Assembly: GCA_903935585.1 (NCBI GenBank)
Contig: CAIZSE010000088.1
Location: 1 to 34,977, forward strand
Direction: 5' to 3'
DNA: 34,977 nucleotides
Origin: an uncultured Burkholderiales bacterium
GTDB taxonomy: Bacteria; Pseudomonadota; Gammaproteobacteria; Burkholderiales; Burkholderiaceae_C
Below the pieces are notes generated by a model. That model saw nothing but the letters and a program-made list of their open reading frames with translations, was not told the DNA's origin and did not search any database. Numbering within the stretch: the stretch's first letter is position 1; every line of letters begins with the position of its first letter. Below are positions 14,603 through 23,570 of this stretch, one piece after another. Made by a program: the position numbers and the translations under genes.

Positions 14603-15622
14603 TCACTCCGCCTTGATGTTGGCCGCCTTGACCACCGCTGCGTAGCGCGAGAGGTCACGCGCCATGTCGCGGCCAAATTTCTCAGGGCCGCCAGGACTGG
14701 CGGTGATGCCCAGGGTGTTCAGGCGCTCGCGCACCGCCGGGTCGTTCAGCACCGCGTTCAGCTCGGTGTTGAGCTTGTCCACAATCGCGCGGGGCGTTTT
14801 GGCCGGGGCCAGCAAGCCCACCCAGGAGTTGATGTCGAAGTCGGCCACACCGTTTTCAATGAAGGTGGGCACATCGGGCAAGGATGGCGCACGCTGCGCG
14901 CTGGACACCGCCACGGCATGCAACTTGCCCGACTTGACGTGCTGGATCGCTCCCGCCACGGCGGTGTACACCAGCGGGATAGAGCCACCCATCACATCAA
15001 CCATGGCCTGGCCACCGCCTTTGTAGGGGATGTGCGTCAGGTTGGCGCCGGTGCGCTGCTTGAGCAATTCGCCCGCAATGTGCGGCGTGCCGCCCGTGCC
15101 GGACGTGCCATACGACAGGCCACCCGACTGGGTTTTGGACAGGGCGATCACTTCCTTGAGTGTCTTGGCCGGCACGCCCGGGTGCGAGACCAGAATCAGG
15201 ATGGCATCACCGATCTTGCCAATCGGGGCAAAGTCTTTGGCGGTGTCAAAACCCACTTTGGGAAAGACGTGCGGGTTGATGACCAGGGTGCCGTCAAAGC
15301 CCAGCAGCAAGGTGTAACCATCGGGCTCGGCCGCGCTCACCATTTGCGTGCCGATGCTGCCCGAGGCCCCCGGTTTGTTGTCCACAATCACCTGCTGGCC
15401 CAGGCGTTTGGACAGCTGCTCGGCGATCAGTCGGCCGCTGGTGTCGGTCACGCCGCCGGGCGCAAAGGGCACCACCAGGCGAATCGGTTTGGCCGGGTAG
15501 GCTGTTTGCGCGGCGGCCGTGCTGGCGCCAAGCGCCAGGGCAGCGCACACACCCGCCGTCAGGCTGGTGGTCAACAGGTTTTGCAGCCAGTGGCGGCGAT
15601 GTGTGGTGGTGAGGTTTTTCAT
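14603..15622 (-). CDS. Bug/TctC-type periplasmic solute-binding protein
   Basis: A 339-residue exported receptor of the tripartite tricarboxylate (TTT)/Bug family, abundant in Burkholderiales. The signal peptide has an RR-containing start and an ALALGASTAAAQ end, with cleavage likely near residue 39. The mature start TAYPAKPIRLVVPFAPGGVTDTSGR is the family hallmark. LPDVPTFIENG near residue 250 is also typical. No TctA/TctB membrane genes are adjacent, as is usual for orphan Bug proteins. Its position beside a lyase and SDR under a FadR regulator suggests capture of a carboxylic acid, not identifiable from sequence. Confidence 0.92.
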   Translation of the reverse strand: MKNLTTTHRRHWLQNLLTTSLTAGVCAALALGASTAAAQTAYPAKPIRLVVPFAPGGVTDTSGRLIAEQLSKRLGQQVIVDNKPGASGSIGTQMVSAAEPDGYTLLLGFDGTLVINPHVFPKVGFDTAKDFAPIGKIGDAILILVSHPGVPAKTLKEVIALSKTQSGGLSYGTSGTGGTPHIAGELLKQRTGANLTHIPYKGGGQAMVDVMGGSIPLVYTAVAGAIQHVKSGKLHAVAVSSAQRAPSLPDVPTFIENGVADFDINSWVGLLAPAKTPRAIVDKLNTELNAVLNDPAVRERLNTLGITASPGGPEKFGRDMARDLSRYAAVVKAANIKAE

Positions 15623-15691
15623 GCTTGTCTCCTTGTGGTTTTCGTCATGTACGGGGGCCGCATGGCGCCGTTTCCGGCATTCAGGCGTTTG

Positions 15692-16564
15692 TCATTCGGT
15701 TTCAGCGTAGCGCTTCTCAAAAGCCCACACATCCTCAAACCCCATCAGGCGCGTGAGGTCGGCAAAGTCGTACAAGGGCGTGCTGCCCTGCGCCGAAGAG
15801 CCCGTGTCCTTGAACTGCTGGTAGACCTGCGTCATGGCCTGCACCCCAGCCAGTAAGGCGGTGACCGGGAAGATGGCGATCTTGTAACCCAGCGCCTCCA
15901 GCTCGGGCCGCGTCAGCACCGGGGTTCGGCCTTTCTCGACCATGTTGGCCACCAAAGGCACGTCAAAGCTTTGGCCGATGCGCCGCATTTCCTCTTCGGA
16001 CTCGGGGGACTCGACAAACAGGATGTCGGCCCCCGCCTTGGCATAGGCTTCGGCGCGGCGCAAGGCTTCGTCCAGGCCCAGCGTGGTGCGGGCGTCGGTG
16101 CGCGCAATGATCAAAAAGTCTTTGGATGCACGCGAATCCACCGCCACACGGATTTTGCGCACCATGTCGGCGACCGGAATCACCCGGCGGCCCGGTGTGT
16201 GGCCGCATTTTTTGGGGAACTCCTGGTCTTCGAGCTGAATGGCCGCCGCACCCGCCGCCTCATAGCCGCGAATGGTGTGGCGCATATTGAGCAAACCGCC
16301 ATAGCCCGTGTCGGCATCGGCGATCAAGGGCGTGCGCGCCATGCCCGCCATGGCCGTGACGCGGCCCACCATGTCGCTGTAGGTGGCCAGGCCCGCGTCG
16401 GGCAAGCCCATGTGCGAGGCCACCGTGCCATAACCGGTCATGTACAGCGCATCAAAACCGAAGCTGTCGGCCAGGCGCAGGGACACCATGTCGAACACAC
16501 CAGGGGCCACCACCAGTCCGGGCTGGTTCAAACGCGCACGCAAGGCAGAGGTATGGGTGTTCAT
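15692..16564 (-). CDS. isocitrate lyase/PEP mutase family lyase
   Basis: A 290-residue (beta/alpha)8 enzyme of the PEP mutase/isocitrate lyase superfamily, in the 2,3-dimethylmalate lyase/oxaloacetate decarboxylase region. Metal-binding ADADTGYGG is at 82-90. The mobile catalytic loop is KKCGHTPGRRVIP with Cys120, indicating a C-C bond lyase rather than a phosphonate mutase. QLEDQEFPKK and ARTDAR are also conserved. The start chosen is ATG 16564 (MNTHTSALRARLNQPGLVVAPGVFD), which aligns with homologues; an in-frame ATG at 16615 is possible. It is in the same direction as the Bug receptor (69-base gap) and divergent from the SDR, so substrate uptake and cleavage of a 2-hydroxy or 2-methyl dicarboxylate is a reasonable inference. 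Confidence 0.88.
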   Translation of the reverse strand: MNTHTSALRARLNQPGLVVAPGVFDMVSLRLADSFGFDALYMTGYGTVASHMGLPDAGLATYSDMVGRVTAMAGMARTPLIADADTGYGGLLNMRHTIRGYEAAGAAAIQLEDQEFPKKCGHTPGRRVIPVADMVRKIRVAVDSRASKDFLIIARTDARTTLGLDEALRRAEAYAKAGADILFVESPESEEEMRRIGQSFDVPLVANMVEKGRTPVLTRPELEALGYKIAIFPVTALLAGVQAMTQVYQQFKDTGSSAQGSTPLYDFADLTRLMGFEDVWAFEKRYAETE

Positions 16565-16634
16565 GGGCAAGCTTTGGGCAAGAGTGATTAAATCGGCAAG
16601 ATTGGAATTTTTCATTTCAGCACAAGAGACCCCC

Positions 16635-17429
16635 ATGAACCTTCACCTGAGCGACAAGCACATCCTGATCACCGGCGGCAGCAAAGGCATTGGCCTGGCC
16701 TGCGCCCAGGGCTTTTTGGACGAGGGCGCCCGCGTGACGCTGGTCTCGCGCGATGCGGCCAACCTGACCCGTGCACAGCAGCAACTGCTGGCCGCCTGTC
16801 CGGGTGCACGCATCCACACCGTTGCCGCCGACTTGCGCGATGCCGGCGCGGCCCTGGCTGCGCTGGATTCATCCGAAGCGGCATTCGGCCCGGTGGACGT
16901 CTTGGTCAACTCTGCAGGCGCCGCCAAGCGCACGCCCGCCCCCGAGTTGACACCAGCGGCATTTGTCAACGCCATGCAGGCCAAGTACTTCACTTACATC
17001 CACATGATCACACCAACCATCCACCGCATGGCCGCGCGCGGTCAGGGTACTGTGGTCAACGTGGTGGGCAATGGCGGCAAAGTGGCCAGCCCGATTCACC
17101 TGCCCGGTGGCGCGGCCAATGCGGCGCTGATGCTGGTGAGTGCCGGCCTGGCCGCGGCCTACGGCCCGCAAGGCATCCGTGTGAATGCGGTCAACCCCGG
17201 CCTGACCCTGACCGACCGGCTGCACGAAGGCTTTGCAGCCGATGCCCGCGTCAAGGGCCTCAGCCCCGATGAAGTCATGGCGCAATCGGTTGCCAAAATT
17301 CCCCTGGGCCGCATGGCCGAGCCCGAAGAAATTGCCAACGCGGTGCTGTTTTTGGCCTCGTCCAAGGCCAGCTACATCACCGGCATTTGCATGAGCATGG
17401 ACGGGGCCCTCAACCCCATCGTGGTTTGA
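16635..17429 (+). CDS. SDR family protein lacking the catalytic Ser-Tyr-Lys
   Basis: A 264-residue short-chain dehydrogenase/reductase fold. The cofactor loop TGGSKGIG (13-20) and VNSAG (91-95) are intact, as are NAVNPG (184-189) and the C-terminal PLGRMAEPEEIANAVLFLAS. At the active site the normal Y-x-x-x-K is replaced: the segment aligning with YSASKAAL reads GGAANAAL (158-165), and the preceding Ser region reads VVGNGGKV. All three canonical catalytic residues are therefore absent. It may be a divergent SDR subgroup with another mechanism or a non-enzymatic binding protein. It is divergent from the lyase, and its stop overlaps a possible TTG start of the lipocalin gene. Confidence 0.85.
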   Translation: MNLHLSDKHILITGGSKGIGLACAQGFLDEGARVTLVSRDAANLTRAQQQLLAACPGARIHTVAADLRDAGAALAALDSSEAAFGPVDVLVNSAGAAKRTPAPELTPAAFVNAMQAKYFTYIHMITPTIHRMAARGQGTVVNVVGNGGKVASPIHLPGGAANAALMLVSAGLAAAYGPQGIRVNAVNPGLTLTDRLHEGFAADARVKGLSPDEVMAQSVAKIPLGRMAEPEEIANAVLFLASSKASYITGICMSMDGALNPIVV

Positions 17430-17998
17430 GCAGGCTTCCACCCCTGACCAGCCTGCGACAACTTGGGCTGGCTGCACTGGTCTGCCTGGGCACATGGGGC
17501 GCGGCCTGCCAGGCCCAGACCCCCTTGGCGCCCTTGGTCACCGTGCCCTCGGTGGATGTGCCGCGTTACATGGGCACCTGGCATGAGATCGCCAAATACC
17601 CCAACTGGTTTCAAAAGAAATGCTTCAGCAGCACGCAAGCCACTTACAGCCTGAAGACTGATGGACAGGTACAGGTGCTCAACCGCTGCAAAACCGACAA
17701 AGGCGAGTGGAGCGAAGCGCTGGGCGCGGCCCGGCAGATCGGTGGCCCGACCTCTGCGCAACTCAAGGTGCGCTTTGCACCCGAGTGGCTGTCTTTCATT
17801 CCGCTGGTGTGGGGCGATTACTGGATCATCGCGCTCGATGCGGACTACCAGTGGGTGGTGGTCAGCGAACCGCAACGCGAGTACCTGTGGGTTTTGTCGC
17901 GCACACCGCAAATGCCAGCCGCTACTTACCAGGCCTTGCTGGGCAAGCTTGAGGGCTGGGGCTTTGACCTGAAACGGATCGAGCCCAGCCGCCCCTGA
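17426..17998 (+). CDS. lipocalin (Blc-like), exported
   Basis: A bacterial lipocalin of about 190 residues that would bind hydrophobic ligands in the envelope. The first structurally conserved region is MGTWHEIAKYPNWFQKKC, followed by ATYSL, and near the end come DYWIIALDADYQWVVVSEP and EYLWVLSRTP, closely like E. coli Blc. The N terminus is hydrophobic (RQLGLAALVCLGTWGAACQAQ): either a Sec signal cleaved after QAQ or an imperfect lipobox (GAAC). The start is uncertain. A TTG at 17426 overlaps the SDR stop (TTGA) and gives a sensible signal; no ATG and no clear Shine-Dalgarno are available. Co-transcription with the SDR is likely. Confidence 0.85.
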   Translation: MSRLPPLTSLRQLGLAALVCLGTWGAACQAQTPLAPLVTVPSVDVPRYMGTWHEIAKYPNWFQKKCFSSTQATYSLKTDGQVQVLNRCKTDKGEWSEALGAARQIGGPTSAQLKVRFAPEWLSFIPLVWGDYWIIALDADYQWVVVSEPQREYLWVLSRTPQMPAATYQALLGKLEGWGFDLKRIEPSRP

Positions 17999-18016
17999 AA
18001 ACTGGCGCCGTGGTGT

Positions 18017-18634
18017 TCAGTGCGCCGCTTCGGCCTGGCGCACCTGAGTGGCCTCACTGGCCATCAACCAGCCTTGGTTGGCGGCGTCTTGCGCCAATTG
18101 GGCAATCAAGGCGCGGGCATCGGCATTGACCATGGCCACCGGCTGCAAGCGCAAAGCGGCATCACAAAAGTGGTGCACCACCTCGGCCACATCATCGGCA
18201 TTCAGCGCGGTGGGTTTGTAGACCGGTGTGCAACGGACTTTTTGGCCCAGCGCCCGGTAAAACACCGCCGCCATGTGGGCCGATGCGCCGTACACGCTTC
18301 GCTGCTGGCCCGCTGCGGTCACGCGCAAGGTGTAACCGTATTTGCCCTTGACACACTCGGCCTCGGTGATGTCGCCCAATGCGAAATGGTGCACCAGGTT
18401 GCCGCTGCCATGCTCTGAAACCAGCAGCTGCTGATCGGTCAGCAACCACAGGCCGCGACCGGCCAACACCACGCGACCCAGCACATAGGCCAGCACACGT
18501 TCCTGGGGCTGGATGTGGTCGCGCATCTGGTCCACATCGGCTTGCTTGAGCAAGCTGGCGCCATAGGGGTTAGCGCCCTCAATCAGCAGTTCGCTCAATT
18601 CATTGCCGTTTTTCAAAAAGTCCAGCCAGGCCAT
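18017..18634 (-). CDS. hypothetical protein with PH-like domain
   Basis: 205 residues, soluble, no signal peptide. Residues about 40-125 alternate strands ending in a helix (ERVLAYVLGRVVLAGRGLWLLTDQQLLVSEHGSG, then YGYTLRVTAAGQQRSVYGASAHMAAVFYRAL), a pattern like bacterial PH (YokE-type) domains; this is a fold guess. The C-terminal helices (DVAEVVHHFCDAALRLQPVAM onward) are unassigned. ATG at 18634 follows GGAG. It converges on the lipocalin gene (18 bases between stops). No function can be given. The 238 bases upstream, to the MpaB gene, hold no gene or clear promoter. Confidence 0.7.
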   Translation of the reverse strand: MAWLDFLKNGNELSELLIEGANPYGASLLKQADVDQMRDHIQPQERVLAYVLGRVVLAGRGLWLLTDQQLLVSEHGSGNLVHHFALGDITEAECVKGKYGYTLRVTAAGQQRSVYGASAHMAAVFYRALGQKVRCTPVYKPTALNADDVAEVVHHFCDAALRLQPVAMVNADARALIAQLAQDAANQGWLMASEATQVRQAEAAH

Positions 18635-18872
18635 ACAGGTCTCCAAATTAGCCTTCGATGTTCGTGCATGACGCTGGGCGCAACCCCTTCTGGCGAAGAA
18701 TGGGCCTGTTGTTTGTCAGGTTATTGGCCGTGAAATCGGTCAGGCCCTTGAGGGTGTCAGGGTGGGGGACTGCAGCGCCCAAAGACCGAGGCATTTCACG
18801 GCCTTTGCCAGGCCCCCTGCACCGGACAGCCCCCTGACCCAAACTGCGGCTTCTTTTTTAATTCTTCAGGCC

Positions 18873-19847
18873 ATGTTCACCCCATCCCCCATTTTGTCCA
18901 CCTTGAACGCCTGGGCCTGGCAGACCCAAGCGCGTCTGGCTGGGCAGATCAAAAAGCAACTGGGCGAACGCGTGCGGTCCATGACCGGGGCAACCGGCGA
19001 TGCACGCGACTTTTTGCTGCCCGCCGGAGACCCCGGGCTGTTTGGCCCCGACTCGGCCGCGTGGCAGGTGCACGCGGATTTTGTGGCCATGATGACCGGC
19101 GGTTTGTCCTCGCTGATCTTGCAAGCCCTGCACCCTCGGGCCTTGGCTGCGGTGTGGGACCACTCCAGCTTTCGCACCCAGTTGCAGGCCCGCCTGGGAC
19201 GCACCGCCTTGTTTGTGGCCACCACCACCTACGGCGGCACAGAAGCCGCATTGCACGCCATCGAACGGGTCAACCGCATCCACGCGCACATTCGCGGCAC
19301 CCTGCCCGATGGCAGCCCTTACACCGCCAACGAGCCCGATTTGATCCGCTGGGTACATCTGGGCGAGACCACCAGCTTTTTGCGGGCCTACCAGGACCTG
19401 TCGCTGCAGCCTTTGAGCGCTGCACGGCAAGACCGCTATGTGGCAGAAATGGCGCAAGTGGGCCAGCGCCTGGGCGCCCACGACCTGCCCATGACACGGC
19501 ACCAGGCCCTGACGCAACTGCAGGCTTTTAGACCCGAACTGCGGGTCGACGAGCGCACCCGCGAGACCATCCATCTGGTTGAAAACTACCCCTGCGAACC
19601 GTTGGACCGCCCCCTGGTCAGCCTGATTGTGCGGGCCGCTTTTCAGATGCTGCCCGACTGGGCGCTGGACATGCTGGAACGCCCTCGCAGTTGCGCGCTG
19701 GAACAAGCGGCTGTGCGCGCCGCCTTGCAAGGCATGGGGGCCTCGCTGGCCTGGGCTTTCGCAGACACCGGTGTGGCTGCACGGGCACGGCAGCGCATGC
19801 GCTCGGTCCAAGGCGTCACGGCAGCTGAACCGTCTCCAGGTACATGA
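18873..19847 (+). CDS. oxygenase MpaB family protein (DUF2236)
   Basis: A 324-residue protein of the DUF2236/MpaB-like family, related to the haem-containing latex-clearing protein Lcp. Family blocks are FVAMMTGGLSSLILQALHPRALAAVWDHS (70-98), ATTTYGG (116-122), NRIHAHIRG and DLIRWVHLGETTSFLRAYQ. His162 in the last block is a candidate haem ligand. MpaB itself acts in fungal mycophenolic acid synthesis; the bacterial substrate is unknown. ATG at 18873 was chosen because conserved sequence begins soon after it; the upstream frame is not conserved-looking. Its 3' end overlaps the convergent cytochrome c gene by 32 bases. Confidence 0.85.
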   Translation: MFTPSPILSTLNAWAWQTQARLAGQIKKQLGERVRSMTGATGDARDFLLPAGDPGLFGPDSAAWQVHADFVAMMTGGLSSLILQALHPRALAAVWDHSSFRTQLQARLGRTALFVATTTYGGTEAALHAIERVNRIHAHIRGTLPDGSPYTANEPDLIRWVHLGETTSFLRAYQDLSLQPLSAARQDRYVAEMAQVGQRLGAHDLPMTRHQALTQLQAFRPELRVDERTRETIHLVENYPCEPLDRPLVSLIVRAAFQMLPDWALDMLERPRSCALEQAAVRAALQGMGASLAWAFADTGVAARARQRMRSVQGVTAAEPSPGT

Positions 19848-20244
19848 GCAATGACACGATGCGGTTGCGCGCCGACCACTCGGCGGTGCGGGGTGAGTCG
19901 CTTGGCTGGGTCATGGCCCGGGCCTTGAATTCGTTGCCCCACACCGGCATTTCGCGCGACCCATGTGGCCCGGAGTCGCCCGACCAGCGGCCGTCGATCA
20001 CCTCCCACATCAACTCCTGCGGGAACTTGCCGCCGTTGCGTCGGGCAATGGTGGTCAGGTCCGAAGGGGGCTTGACCAGGAAAGACTGCACGGGTCCATC
20101 GCCTTTGGCCGACATTCCGTGGCAACTGGCGCAATTGTCCCTGTAGTCGGCACGGCCCAGGCCCACCGAAGTTTGCGCCCAGGCTGTGGCCGTGATGCTG
20201 AGAATGCTGGCGACAACCGCTTGGCTGATGGGATTGTTTTTCAT
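19816..20244 (-). CDS. periplasmic class I cytochrome c
   Basis: A 142-residue exported monohaem cytochrome. The Sec signal ends TATAWAQ (about residue 24). The haem site is CASCH (Cys38, Cys41, His42), and the probable axial Met is Met99 in MPVWG. It carries electrons in the periplasm; the partner is not evident, although it converges on and overlaps an oxygenase gene. The start has a strong AGGAGA Shine-Dalgarno. About 130 bases separate it from the pyroglutamyl peptidase gene upstream on the same strand. Confidence 0.92.
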   Translation of the reverse strand: MKNNPISQAVVASILSITATAWAQTSVGLGRADYRDNCASCHGMSAKGDGPVQSFLVKPPSDLTTIARRNGGKFPQELMWEVIDGRWSGDSGPHGSREMPVWGNEFKARAMTQPSDSPRTAEWSARNRIVSLLMYLETVQLP

Positions 20245-20374
20245 AAGGTCTCCTGTTGATTTCCAAGAGTCCTATCATCGAAAAACAAGCCGCTTGGGTC
20301 TGTGCGTTTGCGCGCCAAAACCACGCAAAACCACTACCGCATACCGCACCGCCGCCTACCGGTTAAAGGGTATT

Positions 20375-21031
20375 TCAGTTCAGCGTGCCACCCGTCAGCA
20401 CCGCATCACTCAGCCCCTGCTGCCGGTGCAGCACCAACAAGGCCAGGGCCTGCTGCACCCCCGCCACCAACAAGCTGGCAGGCAGGCTTGGCAAGCTGGC
20501 ACCTTTCCAGTGCGCCGCCTGCTCGGGCAGCAAAGGCAAATGCATGAAACCGCTGTGCACACCCTGGCCGGCCAGTGCATGCTGCAAGCCGTAAAAAACC
20601 TGGTTGCAGACAAAGGTGCCCGCCGTTTGCGAGACCGAGGCTGGAAACCCCGCTGCCCGCAAACCCGCCACCAGCGCCTTGATGGGCAAGCTGCTGAAAT
20701 AAGCCGCCGGGCCGCCGGCCACCACCGGCACGTCAATTGGCTGCGCACCGGCGTTGTCGGGAATGCGGGCGTCTTGCACGTTGATGGCCACGCGCTCGAC
20801 TGAAAAATCGCAGCGCCCCTCGGCCTGACCCAACGCCAGCACGATGTCGGGGCGATGCGATGCCAAGGCCTGTTGTAAAGCGGGCAGCGCCAGCGCAAAC
20901 ACGCAGGGCAATTGCACCGCCGTGACCTGCGCCCCGGCCATCACCACACCGTGCAGTGCGCGCGCCACCTCCCACGACGGGTTGAGGCTTTGCCCGTCAA
21001 AAGGCTCGAACCCGGTGACCAGGACACGCAT
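20375..21031 (-). CDS. pcp: pyroglutamyl-peptidase I
   Basis: A 218-residue cysteine peptidase (family C15) that removes N-terminal pyroglutamate from peptides in the cytoplasm. The N terminus MRVLVTGFEPFDG is diagnostic. The catalytic triad is Glu79 (SVERVAIN), Cys142 (TAGTFVCN) and His164 (GFMHLP), close to the usual Glu81, Cys144, His168. Length is normal. It starts 13 bases after the aldehyde dehydrogenase stop, so the two are probably co-transcribed. Confidence 0.94.
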   Translation of the reverse strand: MRVLVTGFEPFDGQSLNPSWEVARALHGVVMAGAQVTAVQLPCVFALALPALQQALASHRPDIVLALGQAEGRCDFSVERVAINVQDARIPDNAGAQPIDVPVVAGGPAAYFSSLPIKALVAGLRAAGFPASVSQTAGTFVCNQVFYGLQHALAGQGVHSGFMHLPLLPEQAAHWKGASLPSLPASLLVAGVQQALALLVLHRQQGLSDAVLTGGTLN

Positions 21032-21044
21032 CGGCTTGAAAGCC

Positions 21045-22481
21045 TCAGACGTTGAAGATCGACACCGTCTTGGTGTTCAGGTACGCATCCAACGCCTCAG
21101 GGCCGCCTTCAGAGCCGTAACCGGAATCCTTCATGCCGCCAAAAGGCAGCTCGGGCCAAGGTGCCGCAGGCTGGTTGACCCACAACATGCCCACTTCCAA
21201 GCGCTGGCTGAGCAGGTGCGAGGTCTTGAGCGATTGGGTGAATGCGTAGCCGGCCAGGCCAAAGGGCAGGCGGTTGGCCTCGGCGATGGCGTCTTCGATC
21301 TTCTCGAAGCTGCGAATCGCCGCGATGGGGCCAAAAGGCTCGTGGTTGACCACATCGGCATCGAGCGGCACATGCGACAAGACCGTGGGGGCAAAGAAGT
21401 GGCCTTGCGTGCCGATGCGTTCACCACCGGACAACACCTTGGCGCCTTTGGCGCGGGCGTCCTGCATGATGGCCTGCATGGCCAGCAAACGACGCTCATT
21501 GGCCAGCGGGCCCATGCCGGTGCCGGCGACCAGGCCATCGCCGACTTTCAGCGAGTCGGCGTGCGCAGCCAACAAGCTGGCAAATTCATCGGCAATCTTG
21601 TGGTGCACCAGAAAGCGGGTGGGCGAAATGCAGACCTGCCCCGCATTGCGGAACTTGGCAGCGCCTGCCGTCTTGACGGCCAAGGCAATGTCGCCATCTT
21701 CGGCCACGATCACCGGGGCGTGGCCACCGAGCTCCATGGTCACGCGCTTCATGTGCAGCCCGGCCATGGCGGCCAGTTGTTTGCCCACGGGCGTGGAGCC
21801 AGTGAAGGTGATCTTGCGGATCAGCGGGTGCGCGATCAAATAACTGGAAATGTCGGCCGGGGTGCCAAACACCAAACCAATCACACCTGCGGGCACGCCC
21901 GCATCGTGAAAGGCCCGGATCAATTCGGCAGGCGATGCGGGGGTTTCTTCAGGGGCCTTGACGATGATCGAGCAGCCGGTAGCCAGGGCCGCCGCCATCT
22001 TGCGCACGGCCTGGTTGATCGGGAAATTCCAGGGCGTGAACGCAGCGACCGGGCCCACAGGTTGTTTCAGCACGTTTTGCTGCACATTGATGTTGCGCGG
22101 CGGCACGATGCGGCCATAAACGCGTCGGCCCTCTTCGGCAAACCACTCGATGATGTCGGCCGACGACATGACCTCGACCTTGGCTTCGGCCAGCGGCTTG
22201 CCCTGCTCTAGCGTCAGCAACTCTGCAATTTGCGGTGCGCGTTCGCGCATCAGGGCGGCCGCCTTGCGCATGATGGCGCTGCGTTCGTTGGCCGGCACAT
22301 CGCGCCACAACTCAAAGCCTTTTTGCGCTGCTTGTGCAGCACGCTCAAGATCAGGCACATCCGCATGGGCGAGACGACCGATCTCGGTGCCGTTGGCCGG
22401 GTTGAACACGGGCATGGTGCGGCCACCTTCGGCATCGCACCACTGGCCGTTGATGAAAAGTTGGGTGTGGGGATAAGTCAT
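21045..22481 (-). CDS. NAD(P)-dependent aldehyde dehydrogenase (succinate-semialdehyde type)
   Basis: A 478-residue enzyme of the aldehyde dehydrogenase superfamily. The catalytic Glu is at 250 (MELGGHAPV) and Cys284 lies in [10 protein letters not shown]. The cofactor site FTGSTPVGK and PWNFP are intact. [14 protein letters not shown] and the ending [15 protein letters not shown] resemble succinate-semialdehyde dehydrogenases (GabD group), but the substrate is not certain. The second Cys of the E. coli GabD redox loop is absent. ATG at 22481 is preceded by AGGA; an in-frame ATG 69 bases upstream lacks support. It lies downstream of a LysR gene on the same strand (109-base gap). Confidence 0.92.
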   Translation of the reverse strand: MTYPHTQLFINGQWCDAEGGRTMPVFNPANGTEIGRLAHADVPDLERAAQAAQKGFELWRDVPANERSAIMRKAAALMRERAPQIAELLTLEQGKPLAEAKVEVMSSADIIEWFAEEGRRVYGRIVPPRNINVQQNVLKQPVGPVAAFTPWNFPINQAVRKMAAALATGCSIIVKAPEETPASPAELIRAFHDAGVPAGVIGLVFGTPADISSYLIAHPLIRKITFTGSTPVGKQLAAMAGLHMKRVTMELGGHAPVIVAEDGDIALAVKTAGAAKFRNAGQVCISPTRFLVHHKIADEFASLLAAHADSLKVGDGLVAGTGMGPLANERRLLAMQAIMQDARAKGAKVLSGGERIGTQGHFFAPTVLSHVPLDADVVNHEPFGPIAAIRSFEKIEDAIAEANRLPFGLAGYAFTQSLKTSHLLSQRLEVGMLWVNQPAAPWPELPFGGMKDSGYGSEGGPEALDAYLNTKTVSIFNV

Positions 22482-22590
22482 GACAAGGTCCTGGCTGATG
22501 ATCAGTGGGTAAAAAGGTGGGCCATTGTGGCTCGGTTTGGAGTTTGCCATGCCCCGTGCAAGGTCAACAACGGGACACCCAAGGCCCCGC

Positions 22591-23478
22591 TCAGCTTTTG
22601 CCCATGAAGCCGGCGAGGTGGTCCATCAGCACATTCACCCGGTGCGGAATGTAGCGGTTGCTGGGCAAAACCGCGTAAATGCCCAAAGGCGGCGCCTGGA
22701 ACGGCTGCAGTATTTCCACCACCTCGTGGCGCTGCAAAAATGGCTCGGCAATGAAGTCGGGCTGCACTGTGATGCCCATGCCCTGGGCTGCGGCCTGCAC
22801 CAGCGCCAGCCCGTTGTTGGCCTGGATGCGACCGCGCACCGGCAAAACCTGCACCTGCCCGTCCATCTGGAACGGCCAGGTGGCGCTCTTGGCAGTCATC
22901 GAATAGACCAGGCAATCGTGGTGGCGCAGCTGCTCGGGGTGTGTGGGTTCGCCGTGCTCGGACAGGTAGCCCGGCGAGGCCAGCGTCAGAAGGCGGCAAT
23001 GGCCCAGCGTGCGCACGATGTCGCCGGGCTGCAAGTCAGCCGTGATGCGGATCGACAGGTCGAGGCCCTCCTCGATCAGGTTGGCATGCTGATCAGAAAA
23101 GTCCATCAACAACTCAATGTGCGGCTGTGTCTTGGCAAAGTCGAGCAGGGCGGGCATCAGGCGCTGCAAGCCAAAAATCAAGGGCAAGCCCAGCCGGATG
23201 CGCCCGCGCGGCACGGCTTTTTCTTCCTCCAGACTGGACTCAGCGGCATCGACCAGGTTCAGGATGACACGGCACTTTTCCAGATACGCCGCGCCTGCCG
23301 GGGTCAGGGTCAGGCTGCGGGTGCTGCGCGTGATGAGCTTGACGCGCAGGTGCTTTTCGAGCGCGGCGATCTGGCGCGTAACCACCGAGCGGGCCACCTG
23401 CAGCTGGTCTGCCACGGCGGTGAATGTGCCCGCCTCGGCCACACGCACAAAGATTTGCATTGCATCGAGTTTGTCCAT
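22591..23478 (-). CDS. LysR family transcriptional regulator
   Basis: A 295-residue LTTR. The winged HTH is at residues 1-60 ([41 protein letters not shown]), followed by the linker helix and a periplasmic-binding-protein-like effector domain ([23 protein letters not shown]). It belongs to the CrgA/DsdC-like group common in Burkholderiales. ATG at 23478 is the family start. It is divergent from the DODA-type dioxygenase, with a TTGTTG/CAACAA inverted repeat over its own start, so it probably controls itself and the divergent dioxygenase operon. Confidence 0.93.
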   Translation of the reverse strand: MDKLDAMQIFVRVAEAGTFTAVADQLQVARSVVTRQIAALEKHLRVKLITRSTRSLTLTPAGAAYLEKCRVILNLVDAAESSLEEEKAVPRGRIRLGLPLIFGLQRLMPALLDFAKTQPHIELLMDFSDQHANLIEEGLDLSIRITADLQPGDIVRTLGHCRLLTLASPGYLSEHGEPTHPEQLRHHDCLVYSMTAKSATWPFQMDGQVQVLPVRGRIQANNGLALVQAAAQGMGITVQPDFIAEPFLQRHEVVEILQPFQAPPLGIYAVLPSNRYIPHRVNVLMDHLAGFMGKS

Positions 23479-23498
23479 TGTTGTCAATTGTGCAACAA
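23478..23498. promoter_or_regulatory. LysR-type operator in the divergent region
   Basis: TTGTTG (23478-23483) and CAACAA (23493-23498) are exact inverted copies with a 9-base centre. They contain the T-N11-A core expected for LysR regulators and touch the lysR start codon. Confidence 0.6.
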
Positions 23499-23570
23499 AC
23501 ATTTGTAGATTTGCTACTTTTTCTGATCGAGTCAAGCCCCTAAAGTCCTCCCATCGAAAACGAAACCACC

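Noticed and set aside
14603-15622. Bug receptor as part of a complete TTT transporter
   Set aside because: No TctA or TctB membrane genes occur anywhere in the window.
18648-18842. Small minus-strand frame between the PH-like gene and MpaB
   Set aside because: No ribosome site and no recognisable family; composition does not support coding.
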